Of a stretch of DNA of 64,000 bases, positions 36,061 through 47,367 are shown piece by piece (within the stretch, counting starts at the first letter, position 1; every line of letters starts with the position of its first letter). The stretch covers positions 177,264,667 to 177,328,666 of the forward strand of contig JAHLJT010000631.1 in assembly GCA_031308135.1 (NCBI GenBank). The letters are read 5' to 3'. Source of the stretch: Acheta domesticus (taxonomy: Eukaryota; Arthropoda; Insecta; Orthoptera; Gryllidae). The notes below the pieces were generated by a model. That model did not search any database and was not told where the DNA came from. It saw only the letters and a list, made by a program, of their open reading frames with translations. The translations under genes and the position numbers were made by a program.

Positions 36061-39000
36061 AGTATACTTCATGGCTGAATATAGTAGTTGGCATCGACTT
36101 TGAAAGGTTAGCCCCGAACAAATAAAAGGTCTCGAATAATTCCGAGAATTAGAGGGCAACACCAATCCATTGTTTAGTCATGAGATGTTTCTGACGGGTG
36201 GATGGAACAAGAATTCATGTTTCCCAGCTCTAGGACGAGACCTCTCCTTTAAGTAACACTATAATTAAAGTAATTAAAAATACGAGTTCGTGTAATTCCG
36301 TAGTTAAATTAATACGTGTTTTATATAAAGAAAGAAAAGGGATAGCTAAAACGAAATAATATTCTTTGAGAATTAGAGCTGAAAATATAATCTCTTTCGG
36401 ATTTACTTAGATTTATATCTGCTTTTTCACAGAGTATTTCAAATCACAATTAAGGAAAATCTTATTTTAAAATTTGCTTTCAAAGATCTCATTTTTTTAA
36501 ATTAAAAATGTGTGTACCATAGCTTTGGGAAACGCTGATTTGTTACTAACAAATATCCAAGTGAATGACATGGTTATCGTGAAAAAGGACCCCTACAACA
36601 TTTTCAAAATAAACAGAAAAATATTAAGTTTTTTCGTTCACAATAAGACATTGTATTACATTTTGAGTGCAAATAACTAATTTGCAATGAGTGAAAGAAC
36701 AATTTCAGAATTAAACAAAAATTGAAAAGTTTCAACCCATCACATTATTACTCGTAGAAATGAATGATATTTTTATTATAATTTCTTAAACCCACCATAC
36801 CAAGTATTACATTAAACAAACATATTTATGTCAATTTTAAGTATATTTTAGAATACTTTTATGAGTTGATGAGTGATACAAAAGTCTGTACCCATTCATT
36901 TCAAATAAAAGTTAACCAAAATTCAAATTTGCACGAAATTTAATTCTACGCTCTATTACATTTCTTCTTCTACATAGATTCTTTATTTTAAAAAATACTC
37001 TCACATCAGATGACATAAATAAATTCACCAAGAGTTCATCTGATATAACAAGTCTTTTTTACAGGGTGGTCACTTTTTGGAAAACATCGAAAACTGAGAA
37101 AAATCAGGGAATTTCTTTACTTTGGAAAAATGAGAGAAAATCAGGAAAATTGAAGAAGAATTGTTAAAAGCCAGGGAACATTTTAAGGCGGTTATGTGAC
37201 TAGTTCTATTCCTTAAAAATAATCCACCAAATAACTGAAAATTTTTTTGTTGAGATTACTTTTTAATATTTACTTTGTCACGGTGCACTCAGAGAGCTCT
37301 TTTTAAAACTAGTGTGAAATTTACTACAAATCTTTTCACTGAGAAAATTATGCCCTGGAAAACTGGGAAAAGACAGGAAAATTTATTTCAGGAAATTAGT
37401 GGCCACCCTGCTTTACTATTCTGAACTTGAAAAACTATTGGTACCACATTCCCTGCTTCCGTGAAAGTCTTCCCCAATAATATTAACTAATCCAGTAATC
37501 CTTTAACAAAATGTAATAAGTTTTCCTCAGTCTTAGCATATGACATCAATAATTTGAATTTGGGAAATGCACCATTTCGATTAAAAGAAAAATTAAACCT
37601 CGCAAAGCAATAAATTACTACACAGTATTGCGGTAGGTATTGCCTTATTTCATTCCTTTATTTTCGAGCTTCATAAGTAAATACAAAATATAAGATATTC
37701 TCTCACGATTTTTACAGTGTTTTTTTTCCACGCAAATTACAACTCAATACAATCTCTCTGTTTTTAAAAATATTGTGCATCAGCATTATAAAGATCAGAA
37801 ACAACATTAAATTATTGAAAATAGAGTTTTATGTAATATATAAGTATTTTATTGCCAGTTTATGAACAAATAACGACGTTATAGCGGACTTATTTTTCAG
37901 CTATGATCATCTAAGTCCCTGATCGCAGAGTCACACTCAAGTATTTCTCGCAATGCTCCCATTAAAAGAGAGTCTTGTGGTAAAAAAATCTTAGTGGTAT
38001 TTTTGTTGGCGTTGAGTATCTCTAGAAAATGGAATCAAATATTTCATTATCCAACCCCTTTTGTAGGTACGCACATATATTACAGTCTTATATTGTATTC
38101 TTATTTTTTCATTTAATTTATCAACTCTCAACTTTATTTTTTATAAAATTATGAAGTTTACTGGTGAAGGACGATGTTCGAAATAGGCAGTTTATAACAT
38201 TTTTCCGAAAAGGATCAAACATTAAAAGTAACCGAACTATTTGCAATTCACAAATATAAACAAACACATCGAATATGCATGATGTCATAGTTAACATATC
38301 TGGATTAAGGCCAATGTTGCCAATTGAACTCCAAAATTAAATTCATTGCATAGCACATTTGCAATGTGATCTATAAAAATTAAGGGTCAAATTTATTCAA
38401 TATATCACTTGACTGTCCAAATCAGCAAATTTTTGCAAGTCGCTTCAATGCAAAACGATAAGTCTAAAAAAGTTTAAATCTAGATGAATCCAAATAAGAC
38501 ACCATATGGACATACTTTTAGACCTTTTGAAAGCATTCCCCATCATTGACCAGAGAAAATAGTTTCAATAAGTTTTGCATTTAAAATAAGCCATGAAATA
38601 CTTCATTGAGAAGGCAGTGCATTCTCGTCTGAGGTACAGCATACCATAATGAGAAAACATTAAAATTCACAAACTTCTAATTTACAGAAAAAATGTTAAT
38701 AATACGCACATAACATCCACGTAATTCTCGCAATCCCTTCTTAATTTAATTTCAAATATCATTTGTCTCTCCATTTATGAATCAGGTGCTTTTTCTCACA
38801 ACTAACTTATTGAAGGATGAACAACTGGACACCTGGCGTCTATAATACATGAAAATACAGTAGAAATCACAGCAACAACACGACGTAGAAATCACAGTCG
38901 CCACATATACCAAGTGCAGGTACCAGCAGTAGTCTACAAAAACTCCACATACACTACTTAGTACGTTATTTGATTGCCACTATTCTCGGATCACACTAAA

Positions 39001-40019
39001 CGACGCTTTTTTGTATTCTTAGTAGAAATTTAAACAAAACATTTTGTGCAGTTTTTTAGAAAATTTTGAAAAGGTTCAGGACTTTCATGTGAAATGTCCG
39101 CAAATATTAAAAGATTCCCGAAGTTTGAGTCGGACTACATTGATTGAGAAATACTTTTTCGGAAAAAAATCTTATGTATGATTTAGGAGGTGTTAGTGTT
39201 GTCTCATGTCACAGAGAGGCGCACGGCCAGTGGATGACTAAAGTTGAAAAATAACTTATATGTTTAGTATCTGGGGACCCCAAAACCTGTATTTCTGTTA
39301 AAATCGCGACATCGATTTTCCTCAGCATTAGGTAACTTTCTCTTTATTATGTATAGTACTTCCTCTACATGTACAGTATGTATATGACGAAAGAGGAAAA
39401 TGTTGAATCATGATGAAGGGTGAATGAATCCGTAATGAGAATTAGATTTCATAACTCATAACGTGAATATACAATATTTAAATGAGAATTTCAAAATTAC
39501 CTTCATCTTTCAACAAGAGCTACAAATAATATAATTACTTTCAAATATTTTATTCGATTGATAACACGTTACAATTTTATTAATTGCGCGCAAAACCTTG
39601 AAAATGAGTTAAATTCTAAAATTATTGTCTCATTAATTATTTATAATATTTTTGTTTTGTAATATTCTGGTTGTAGAACATCTGATACTTTATCAAGAAC
39701 AAATTTGGTAAGTAAATATTATTGAGAAACAAGTTCTGGTTGTTTGAGACATGTGAAGAAGCTGTGGATGTAGTCAGTTTTTAAAGAATTACGAATATCC
39801 CTAAGTAAACAGCCGCCAAAGCCAAGTTCTTTCTGAAACACGTGTACAGGGGAAAAGTGTTTTGCGATCGAAAAAAACGTAATCTTTATGATCTGTCCAG
39901 TTAAGTGAATTTAAACATCGTGACATGGTAAGTTAATTCTAATTGAGTAAGTTTTTATATTCAAAATGGAGTTTACAGCGAGAATGGGAAAACGTCCTGT
40001 AAATCGTATCGAAAACATT
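36061..40019. other. AT-rich intronic stretch, no gene found
   Basis: No open frame of note in nearly 4 kb. About 39260-39400 resembles part of the dispersed repeat (GGGGACCCCAAAACCTGTAT, CGATTTTCCTCAGCATTAGG), also seen near 22020-22140. Confidence 0.4.
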
Positions 40020-40255
40020 ATCTAGGCTCTCAGGGGTGAGGCGCGTCTCTGTAGTTGTGGCTGACGTTCGGCCAAGATACTGTGGCCTTCCTCAGAGCGT
40101 ACTGCTGTACTCTGTGATACTCGCTCTACTGCTGTACATTCTGAGGAGGGCCGCCGTGTGTTGGCCGAAACGTCAGCCACCAAGACTGGGGCGCGCCTCA
40201 TCCCGGACAACCTAGATAATACAAATTATTCCGGCCACGGAAGCCTACGGAATCG
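40020..40255. mobile_element. inverted-repeat element with paired hammerhead-like cores
   Basis: Left arm (minus): CTGAGGA (complement of 40089-40095), an AGGCC/GGCC stem, then GAACGTCAGCC. Right arm (plus): CTGAGGA 40141-40147, stem GGCC 40149-40152 with GGCC 40163-40166, GAAA 40167-40170, then CGTCAGCC. The arms end in GGCGCGCCTCATCCCGGACAA and its complement-like partner. It is followed by CCGGCCACGGAAGCCTACG, which also follows the elements at 8.9 and 41.1 kb. The ORF across the left arm has no meaning as a protein. Confidence 0.5.
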
Positions 40256-40829
40256 TATCGAAAACATGATTGTACAAGATTGAGAAACGTTCGAAATTGC
40301 ATTCGCGTTGAAAATGTCGGTATCATTAAGTTATTTAACCATCTTAGCTATGGAATAGTTATTATGATCCCAGTTTGCTAGAAGGTTGGCGTATGCTCAA
40401 AGAAAGCTACAAAAATTCAATTGCGTTGTATACGTGTCGGCATATTTATATAAAGAAAAAAATCGCGATGTCAGAGGCTGAAACATTTTATCATGCTGCT
40501 GCAGATAAATTTTGATAGGGAAAGGTAAACGTGTGTATTCACTGTAAATTCCTAAAATTTAAATAGAACAAGTCGATAATAAAGTGAAATATTTTTTCTG
40601 ACAGTTATACAGTGCGCCAGGGAAGTCTCTCGGCAATGTGATCATGCTGGTGGGAGTGGTAGCAACAGACATTATGTTGGTATCACGAGAACCGGGCAGC
40701 GCTGGGACCGTCTGAAAGGGGGTGCAGAACAGCGGTGGAAGAGGGGGCAAAGTGACGACACACATGCGACACTAGCGCAGCGCACGGGGGCGAAGCCGAG
40801 GGCGGAAGCGGAGGTCTCACTCGGATCGT
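40256..40829. other. intronic stretch, no gene found
   Basis: Nothing recognised. A slightly GC-richer patch lies just before the next inverted-repeat element. Confidence 0.35.
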
Positions 40830-41175
40830 GTGATGATCTTGGCTGTCCGGGTGACGCCGCGTCGAAAGCTGTGTTGCCGACGTTTCGTGGTCTTCATCTT
40901 ATCGTGGTCTTCCTCAGGGCTGGTCTGTGGCAGGACCAGCTCTGCCACAGACCAACCCTCGTGACGCCGCGTCGAAGGCTGTACTGCCGACGTTTGGACC
41001 ATCTTATCGTAGTCTTCGTCAGGGCTGGCCTGTGGCAGGACCAGCTCTGACACAGATCAGCCCTGAGGAAGACCTCGATAAGATGGTTGAAACGTTGGCA
41101 ATACAGTCTTCGACGCGGCGTCACCCGAACAGCCAAGATCATTCACATGACTCCGGCCGCGGAAGCCTACGACTT
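40830..41175. mobile_element. compound inverted-repeat element with three hammerhead-like cores
   Basis: Two minus-oriented arms (cores 40917-40883 and about 41031-40992) and one plus arm (CTGAGGA 41063-41069, stem GACC 41071-41074 with GGTT 41085-41088, GAAA 41089-41092). All are bounded by GACGCCGCGTCGAAG/CTTCGACGCGGCGTC and by CTTGGCTGTCCGGGTGACG-type ends. The second minus arm is decayed (CTGACGA kept, GAAA lost). CCGGCCGCGGAAGCCTACG follows at 41153. The layout of one extra tandem arm plus an inverted arm resembles the tandem/inverted termini of Penelope-like elements. ORFs across it are by-products. Confidence 0.5.
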
Positions 41176-42255
41176 CATTCTCTCACTCGGATCGTTGCGG
41201 AGAGACTTTCCTGTAGTTACGACATGTGTGTATAAACTTGTACCGGAGGGTAAGAGGACAATAGTTAACTCCGTTGTACGAGTGATTCGAATGAACACGA
41301 ATGCAGCCTTAGGGAAATGGGAGAGTTGCCAGTGGTGGCTCTTAGAATGAAGCGCCTTACACAAAAACACCTTGCATAAGCATATAAAAAACTATTTACT
41401 CAAACCTACCCCGCCCAACGAACGCATTGCGAACAGGCCGATAGGCACTAAGTGATCGGCCGTATGAATCTCATTTACTTTTTAAGTGTTCACACAAGAT
41501 TTGTTTCAGCAGCAACTGTAAGCAATCACGAACATGTCTCCTTTTGTACTGGCAAACTGCTGATCTAGCAACATTATTTAATTGTGAGATGGAATAATAT
41601 CTTCTACAGACGTGAGGAGTTTGCAATTATACAACTCGTACTTTGAAATAATTTTTGTTCGATCCAGAATTCTTGATCAAATGTAAGTTACCGCTTGCAG
41701 AGGACATATCTTTCTGTATCTGCGCGCAGGAGCCATGTAAAATATTTCATTGCACTTCTGTAGATTACGTGCATGAAACATGTGAAAAGTCATAACACGA
41801 ATTTAATGTCCGACTAGTTCGTGATTGCTGATCTAAATATTTTTTCGTGAACGCAGTGGAGCCTCATGTAGACAAGCCTCGATCGTACGTTCTAGTTTGT
41901 CGGATTTAGTACGACGCATCTCGTGAACATTTCAGGGAGTTTGCATCATTACTTTTCATGATCGGCCGATCGAAATTCGTTATATATCATGATATTACAA
42001 AAATTTAATGTAAAAAAGAGAGTGATGTAATAAAATAAGAGAAAAATTGGTAATACGCCTTGAAACAGTGAGGCTCGTACAAACGAGTCCGAGATATTTC
42101 AAATCATTTTAAGGTCGGACAAAAGAGGTTAATTTTGTGTCAACAATAAATCTGAGGGCTAAATTCATAGTTGAACCATAAAAACAGTGCTTCTGATGTG
42201 ACCGATTCTTATTCACAAGTGCCAGTTGAGATGGTTCAGAGATGGTCCTGTTGCC
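41176..42255. other. AT-rich intronic stretch, no gene found
   Basis: No supported feature. Confidence 0.4.
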
Positions 42256-42269
42256 ATTGCAGCGTCTCT

Positions 42270-42655
42270 CCGATGGCAGAATTTTCGACACTAGCTAGGT
42301 AGGTCGAATTTAACCACTACTGTCAGGAGGAGAATATAAGCGGCTGGCTGCTCTGGGCGGTAGTTTTCCGCGGTTTTTCCTATCAATATCACATGGATTC
42401 TTAACAAAAGGGCCACGGGCCGCTCGCGATTTTTCCTTCCTCATCCTTGTTTTCCTCTCCCCGTACTCTTACAATTAAATACATTACACGACCATACACC
42501 TCCGAAGATCAGGCGGGAGCTTAGAGGTTGCCCCAGTAGGCGCGGTACCCCACTGGAGGAGATACTTGGAGAGGGAACCCCGCAAGTCGACGTGTAGGTC
42601 GGTGCCGGATCACACTTTTCAACGGTGGAAGAACACTGCCATCTCCCACGATAAA
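42270..42655 (+). mobile_element. tRNA-derived SINE, partial copy
   Basis: Begins at GGCAGAATTTTCGACACTAG and shares AGGAGGAGAAT, GCGGCTGGCTGCTCT, GGGCCACGGGCCGC, ATCAGGCGGGAGCTTAGAGG, GTCGACGTGTAGGTCGGTGCC and CCATCTCCC with the full copies. The tRNA-like head and the (AATC)n tail are missing. Confidence 0.7.
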
Positions 42656-43535
42656 ACAAGCATTACAGAAATGTGAAAAACGACCACAGTAGTTTTTCCC
42701 TGGAAATAAAAACCTGGAACCCTGGAAATAAAAAAATAATCTACCAATCAATTATTCAGAAATATTCATTTCTATGAAGTGAGTGAGCTATGATTTACTT
42801 GCTCATTCCTATAAGGGAAGTGGGCTACTCTCTGAAGTGTCCCTCTTTCAGTCTCCTCGTTTCCAAATGAGGTGACGTTCTTTCGCAAATATCTCTTCTC
42901 CTTTAGAAAATAATGCCTTCAATTTCACAGAATATTTTAAGTTGTATCGTACCATCAGAAAGACTGTACATCAAAAATGGATAATAAACATGGATAATTA
43001 AAATTAAAATTCCACATAGAGATCTAATACTGCCTTCTTATTGATTACTTGTGGTGGGTATCTCGGAATCTTTCATAATGATCTGTACAAATGATTCCTT
43101 CAAAGCTAATGTAATTTAAAATTACAGACGAATTTTATTTTTCTTCCCAGTTTTTCAATGCGAAACCACAAAAGTTTCATGCCAAAATTCATTTATAATA
43201 TAATTGACCTTTGGCTATGCATATCGAAACTGGATCTAGGCGACTAGGATCCGGCGTTCGTCGTACGCGATTATCATAAAATTATCGAATCGTCGGCGAA
43301 ACGAATAATTTCAAACACATTTTTATGCGAAGAATAAATAAAATAATCTTCAAATGTAATTTAAAAAACTGCATAAAAGGTTCGTGTAGTCCGGAATGTA
43401 CCTGCAGACGTACCCGCAAACGTTTAAAAATTTTAGGCTTTGATGTTACCACTTCGCAGCCATATTTGACAAGATGCGTTGAGACGTAATAAACCTGATC
43501 GTTGTTTTTACTGTTTTGAGACATAACTGTGTCAG
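42656..43535. other. AT-rich intronic stretch, no gene found
   Basis: No supported feature. Confidence 0.4.
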
Positions 43536-43539
43536 TCCC

Positions 43540-44068
43540 TCTGACCGGGAGGTCCTAGGTTCGAGTCCCGACGGCGGCAGGATTTTCGACACTAACTTTT
43601 CAGCTAGGTCGCATTCAGTCGCTCTCTGGAGGAGAATTCTAGCGGCCGGCTGCTCTGATCGGTAGTTTTCCGTGGTTTCTTTGATCAATACAAGACGATC
43701 AACACCAGGCGAATGCCGGAGCAGTACCCTAACAAACGGGCCACGGACCGCGCGCGATCTTTCCTTCCTCTTCCTTGACCTATCCTCTCCCCTTACACAC
43801 ATACTTACACTAACATGCAGTACACTACCACACATGCCGGGAGACCAGTCGGGAGCATGGAGCTTGTCCCGGCTGGGGCGATGCCCCGCTGGTGGAAGAT
43901 ACCTGGTTGAGGGGAAAACCCCGCTAGTCGACGGTAGGTCGGCGCCGGAACCTCGCCATCCGGCGGGGAAAAGATCACCGCCACCTCCCCAGGAAAACAC
44001 GCACTATACTTACGGGACTATCGACCTAAGTAGTTGGCGCGCCCGGAATCACGAATAATCAATCGGAC
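43540..44068 (+). mobile_element. tRNA-derived SINE, nearly full copy
   Basis: Starts within the tRNA-like head (B-box core GGTTCGAGTCCCG, 43558-43570). It runs through TTTTCGACAC, GAGAATTCTAGCGGCCGGCT, ATGCCGGAGCAGTACCCTAAC, ACGGGCCACGGACCGCGCG, ATGCCGGGAGACCAGTCGGG, GTCGGCGCCGG and CACCGCCACCTCCC to GGCGCGCCCGGAATCACG and an AATAATCAATC tail. It ends about 95 bp upstream of ETS exon 4. It is non-coding; ORFs over it are chance. Confidence 0.8.
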
Positions 44069-44162
44069 TGCGTTCGTTATGTGAGGCCCCACTGCGCGGC
44101 GGCGAGGGCGCGGCGAGGGCCGAGACTGAGGGCGTGGCGGGGGCTGGTGTGGTGTGGCGCAG

Positions 44163-44364
44163 GGCGGGTGGAGCGCGTCATGCTGTGGCGCTTCCTGCTC
44201 AACCTGCTGGAGGAGCCGCGCCCCGCGCCCGCGCCCTGCATCCACTGGGTGCGCCGCGAGGAGGGCCTCTTCCGCATCACCAACACCGAGTGGCTGGCGC
44301 GCCTCTGGGGACGGCGGCACGGCAACCCGCTCATGACCTACGAGAAGATGGCGCGCGCCATGAG
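44163..44364 (+). CDS. ETS-family transcription factor, exon 4: N-terminal two-thirds of the ETS domain
   Basis: The acceptor is GTGGCGCAG (to 44162) and the donor TGAG/GTAAGC (GT at 44365). The exon enters in phase 1, matching exon 3, and leaves in phase 2 inside an Arg codon. It encodes RVERVMLWRFLLNLLEEP, then CIHWVRREEGLFRITNT, LARLWGRRHGN and MTYEKMARAMR. These are the ETS signatures: LW.FLL.LL (helix 1), I.W....G.F.. (strands 1-2), LARLWG (helix 2) and MTYEKM.RA.R (recognition helix with its two DNA-contacting arginines). The expected YYY...L segment is on a later exon; ETS genes often have an intron here. ARLWG and MTYEKM recall ETV6/yan, while MTYEK..RAMR recalls ELF3/ELF5. Confidence 0.92.
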
Positions 44365-44987
44365 GTAAGCGAGCTACCGGCCACGGCCGTGGCCAGCCCA
44401 AACACTTTGGAATAAATATATACTGGAATCACTGAGATCCTTGCTGCGGAAAAACTTGAAGGCCGCCATTTCGGTGGAAACATGCGTATCCAACGCAATC
44501 TACACTTAGTGTGGATGGCGTCGGCGCAGCTCATAGGAAACGTTGCGAATGTGTTAGGGGCAACTTGCTTAGAATAACGGGTACATGTACAATTTAACTG
44601 TATGAAAATAAACTTCATATAATATGGTGAAGAGTTGTCCAGCATATACTAAGTGCACAAACTAATTAATTGTTCTAAGTTTAAATTCATTATATAAGTT
44701 CGTACGTACGAAATACGAGGGCAACACCTGTGTAATTCCTTAACAGTAATTAGGCTAATTGTAAATGTTGAACACCTTTCGTGTGAAAACTTGCATATCT
44801 ATATTGTTAAAGAAAAAATGCATCTACCATAGAAAACATGTATTTAAATATTATCCTTGTAGAGCGAATATTTTGACATTTCATTTTGTATTTTTATTTC
44901 TGTGACACTCGGCAAGGTATTCAGCTGAGAACATGGACGTAATAGGGATCTATTTAAATTACTCTCTCAGGGCACAGTACTTTTATC

Positions 44988-44990
<3 letters not shown>
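44365..44990. other. intron after ETS exon 4
   Basis: AT-rich beyond the first 50 bp. I looked for an acceptor followed by codons for a Tyr-Tyr-Tyr run in the correct phase here and in the rest of the window, and found none. Confidence 0.4.
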
Positions 44991-45021
<31 letters not shown>

Positions 45022-45089
45022 GCCGCCGCCCCCGCCCCCGCCGCCCCCGCCGCCCCCGCCGCCCCCGCCGCCACCGCCGCCGCCACCGC

Positions 45090-45120
<31 letters not shown>

Positions 45121-45126
45121 ACCACC

Positions 45127-45159
<33 letters not shown>

Positions 45160-45210
45160 ACCGCCGCCGCCACCACCACCACCACCACCACCACCACCAC
45201 CACCACCACC
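44991..45210. repeat. compound microsatellite: (CA)n then (CCG/CCA)n
   Basis: A CA run (44991-45020) passes directly into about 190 bp of CCG, CCC and CCA triplets, ending in pure CCA/ACC. The triplets read as long Pro (or, on the minus strand, Gly, Val and Ala) homopolymers. These ORFs are artefacts of the repeat. Confidence 0.97.
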
Positions 45211-45378
45211 AAGCTCTTTTCTGCTAAGCATCCATGCATCCTCATCATTTTCTGCTGCCGATCAAGGATGGGAGAGAGAGAGAGATATGACGTCGCGTCC
45301 GTGTAGACTGGTCACGGGTCGCGGCCACCGAGCCTGTCTTTACTTAACTAGTGGCGCCACCACGGAAGTTTAGAGTTC

Positions 45379-45786
45379 CTAGATGCAGAGAGTAGCGCAA
45401 CCTGAACGGCCGTCGCCACGTAATGTCCTTTCGCCCAGAGCCCCACCAGGTAGCAATTCAGAAGTGAAGGACAAATGATTACAATTCGAGTCATTATGAA
45501 GAGTTTCCTGGATATAATCACTGCGTATATTGGTGGTTCCCAACTCACCCCCAATACCGCACAGTTGAACTGGGTATATAATGACGGAATCGGCGGCGCA
45601 AAGGAATGCGCTACTCTCTGTATCTAGGGGGTCTACGGAAGTCCAAAACTCACCGCCCAGATCCGCTCCCAGTAGCCCGCTCAGCACTTGTTCACCATAC
45701 CGTAGAATGAGTGTATTGTGTGCAAATTCATGCGTGCCTAGTCCGACATATCCGCAGTGCAGCCAGTCGTTCAGATACATGTTCAT
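45379..45786 (-). other. unidentified coding-like ORF, about 135 codons
   Basis: The minus-strand frame from ATG near 45784 reads MNMYLNDWLHCGYVGLGTHE and continues with a varied, globular-looking composition (about 120 residues of ordinary mix, ending CATLCI). It is more GC-rich than its surroundings, and no motif lets me name it. A donor-like GTGAGT (about 45650) follows a GGC codon on the minus strand, so the first part could be an exon. It belongs with the other minus-strand frames up to 47.37 kb. A captured gene fragment, viral or cellular, or an unknown transposon ORF are all possible. Confidence 0.25.
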
Positions 45787-45915
45787 TGAGATAAATATTC
45801 AAATTACAGCTCAAGCTAGCGCAATGTAATGTATTGCTGTACTAAGTGCATCAGCATCGGCACATCAGTAAGTAACTTTTCTAAGTGAATTGAATACCAA
45901 AATCAGACACAGTCA

Positions 45916-46476
45916 CTAAGGAAGTGCGTGAGAAAGTAAACTCGGAAAGGAGAAAAAGCAAAAGTCAAGAAGTGACACTCCTTGTTTCCTCAGGCTACCA
46001 CGAAGCCCCATTCCCATCCATTTTCCTCTCCAAGTTTCTGTAGCGCAACAATTTGACAGGATGTGGATCCAATCTTCTCTATCATCGCAAAGTACATAGA
46101 TTCCATTGTCATTCGAATCCTTCATTCTACGTTGCATACACCCCCCTACAATTTGATTTTTATTTGATATGAGTATGTCAATTTTTCCGAACAGCCAGGC
46201 TCTGCGCGGCTGGTTCACCCCCTGTTCGTCTCCCAGGGATGAAAGAGTGCTCATTCTGTCGTTGGGTCATAGATCGCGCGTTGGAATTAAAGTATTTAAA
46301 CTACCCCAGGCACAAGCGCACACGTGTTTCTGCGATAATTGCAGCCCTGGAAAAATCCATTTTTGTCTTGTTAATTTCTGTCGTTTCCTGAAACAACCCT
46401 CGCTGAATTGGACCCTCTTAAAGAAAGGCGACTGTTTCAGTCCCTTTGAAATTCCACATTCTTTTATAAGCAGCAA
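45916..46476 (-). other. minus-strand coding-like frames, unidentified
   Basis: Two consecutive minus-strand frames (46476-46267 and 46254-45916), separated only by a stop and a few codons, read with an ordinary protein-like mix (for example GIYVLCDDREDWIHILSNCC). No domain is recognised. The closeness of the frames suggests a decayed longer ORF. Confidence 0.2.
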
Positions 46477-46693
46477 GAACGTATGGTTTCTGTCTGTTGC
46501 ATCGTGATATTTTATTATGATAGATGTGTGTTACATCACAATAAATGGTTTCAAATGGACTTACCAGGCACTCCAGGGGCGATATCATCATCTAATCTGT
46601 TCTGGGGACGAGCGATTTGCTACATTCTCTCGAACATGGCATCTCGCACACTCTTGACATCCGTACGACACCAAAAACCAGATTTACGGTTAC

Positions 46694-46759
46694 GTATGTA
46701 GCTTATTCTAATCAATAGCACCAACATTGATGTATTGCTGACATTTCTAGTCCAGTTTG
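46694..46759. repeat. 66-bp direct repeat, copy A
   Basis: Matches 47302-47367 at roughly three-quarters of positions (GTATGTAGCTTATTCT.. / ..TTCTAGTCCAGTTTG). The two copies bracket the 46.86-47.29 kb ORF. Confidence 0.6.
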
Positions 46760-46856
46760 ACGTACTGGAGTGAATGACACAGACAACTGCGTTGGAGATA
46801 ACAATATTTACATTTATTTACAAAGAAACATAACAAGTAAAGAAATTTACAATTAC

Positions 46857-47294
46857 TGATTAAACCCCGGCAACCTTTTTCTTCCCCTTAGCCGCAAAAT
46901 CCCCGCGACCGTACCTAGGCCTACAGTCCACCGCTACTTCCCGAAAGCAGGTAACAACATGTGATGCGATGCTACGGCACGTCAAGTCCCCGGTAACTAA
47001 CGTACCTACATAGCCTGGCGCCAAACCGGTCTCCGCCCCGGAAACCACGTTCTTGAGTGCACTGGAGATCCCGCTCAGCCCTTCGGCTGACAATGAAACA
47101 CAACGAATCTCTCCCGAATCTCCGCGAGCGTAGAAAACGCCCGCCTTATATACACCCCCGTCTCCCCCATCCGGCGTCATGCTATCGGCGTCCCCAGGCT
47201 CGATGGATAGCCAATTCCAGGGGTCTTGCACAATCGTCCCAGACTCGAAAACCCTTTCAACAATATCATCCTCACAAATACTCTCGATGCACAA
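46857..47294 (-). other. unidentified minus-strand ORF, about 144 codons, coding-like
   Basis: The frame (CIESICEDDIVERVFESG... ending GKKKVAGV) is acidic and Gly-rich early and basic at the end. The open frame extends about 18 codons further upstream into direct repeat B (AIDQYKLHTYIL), with an AG acceptor-like site just before YKLH; in copy A the matching frame is broken by stops. Downstream on the minus strand, AATAAA motifs lie within about 60 bp, so this could be a terminal exon or an inserted ORF. Base use is clearly more GC-rich than the flanks. I do not recognise the protein. Confidence 0.35.
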
Positions 47295-47301
47295 GATGTA
47301 T

Positions 47302-47367
47302 GTATGCAGCTTATACTGGTCAATAGCAGGAATATTTGTGCATTATTGCCACTACTAGTCCAGCATG
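47302..47367. repeat. 66-bp direct repeat, copy B
   Basis: Counterpart of 46694-46759. On the minus strand it keeps an open frame that runs into the 46.86-47.29 kb ORF. Confidence 0.6.

Noticed and set aside
40817..41350. Set of ORFs with repeated SWSCHRPAL-like peptides
   Set aside because: They reflect the tandem and inverted arms of a mobile element, read on both strands.
44933..45373. Polyproline and polyglycine ORFs
   Set aside because: Produced by the CA plus CCG/CCA microsatellite; no flanking coding sequence.
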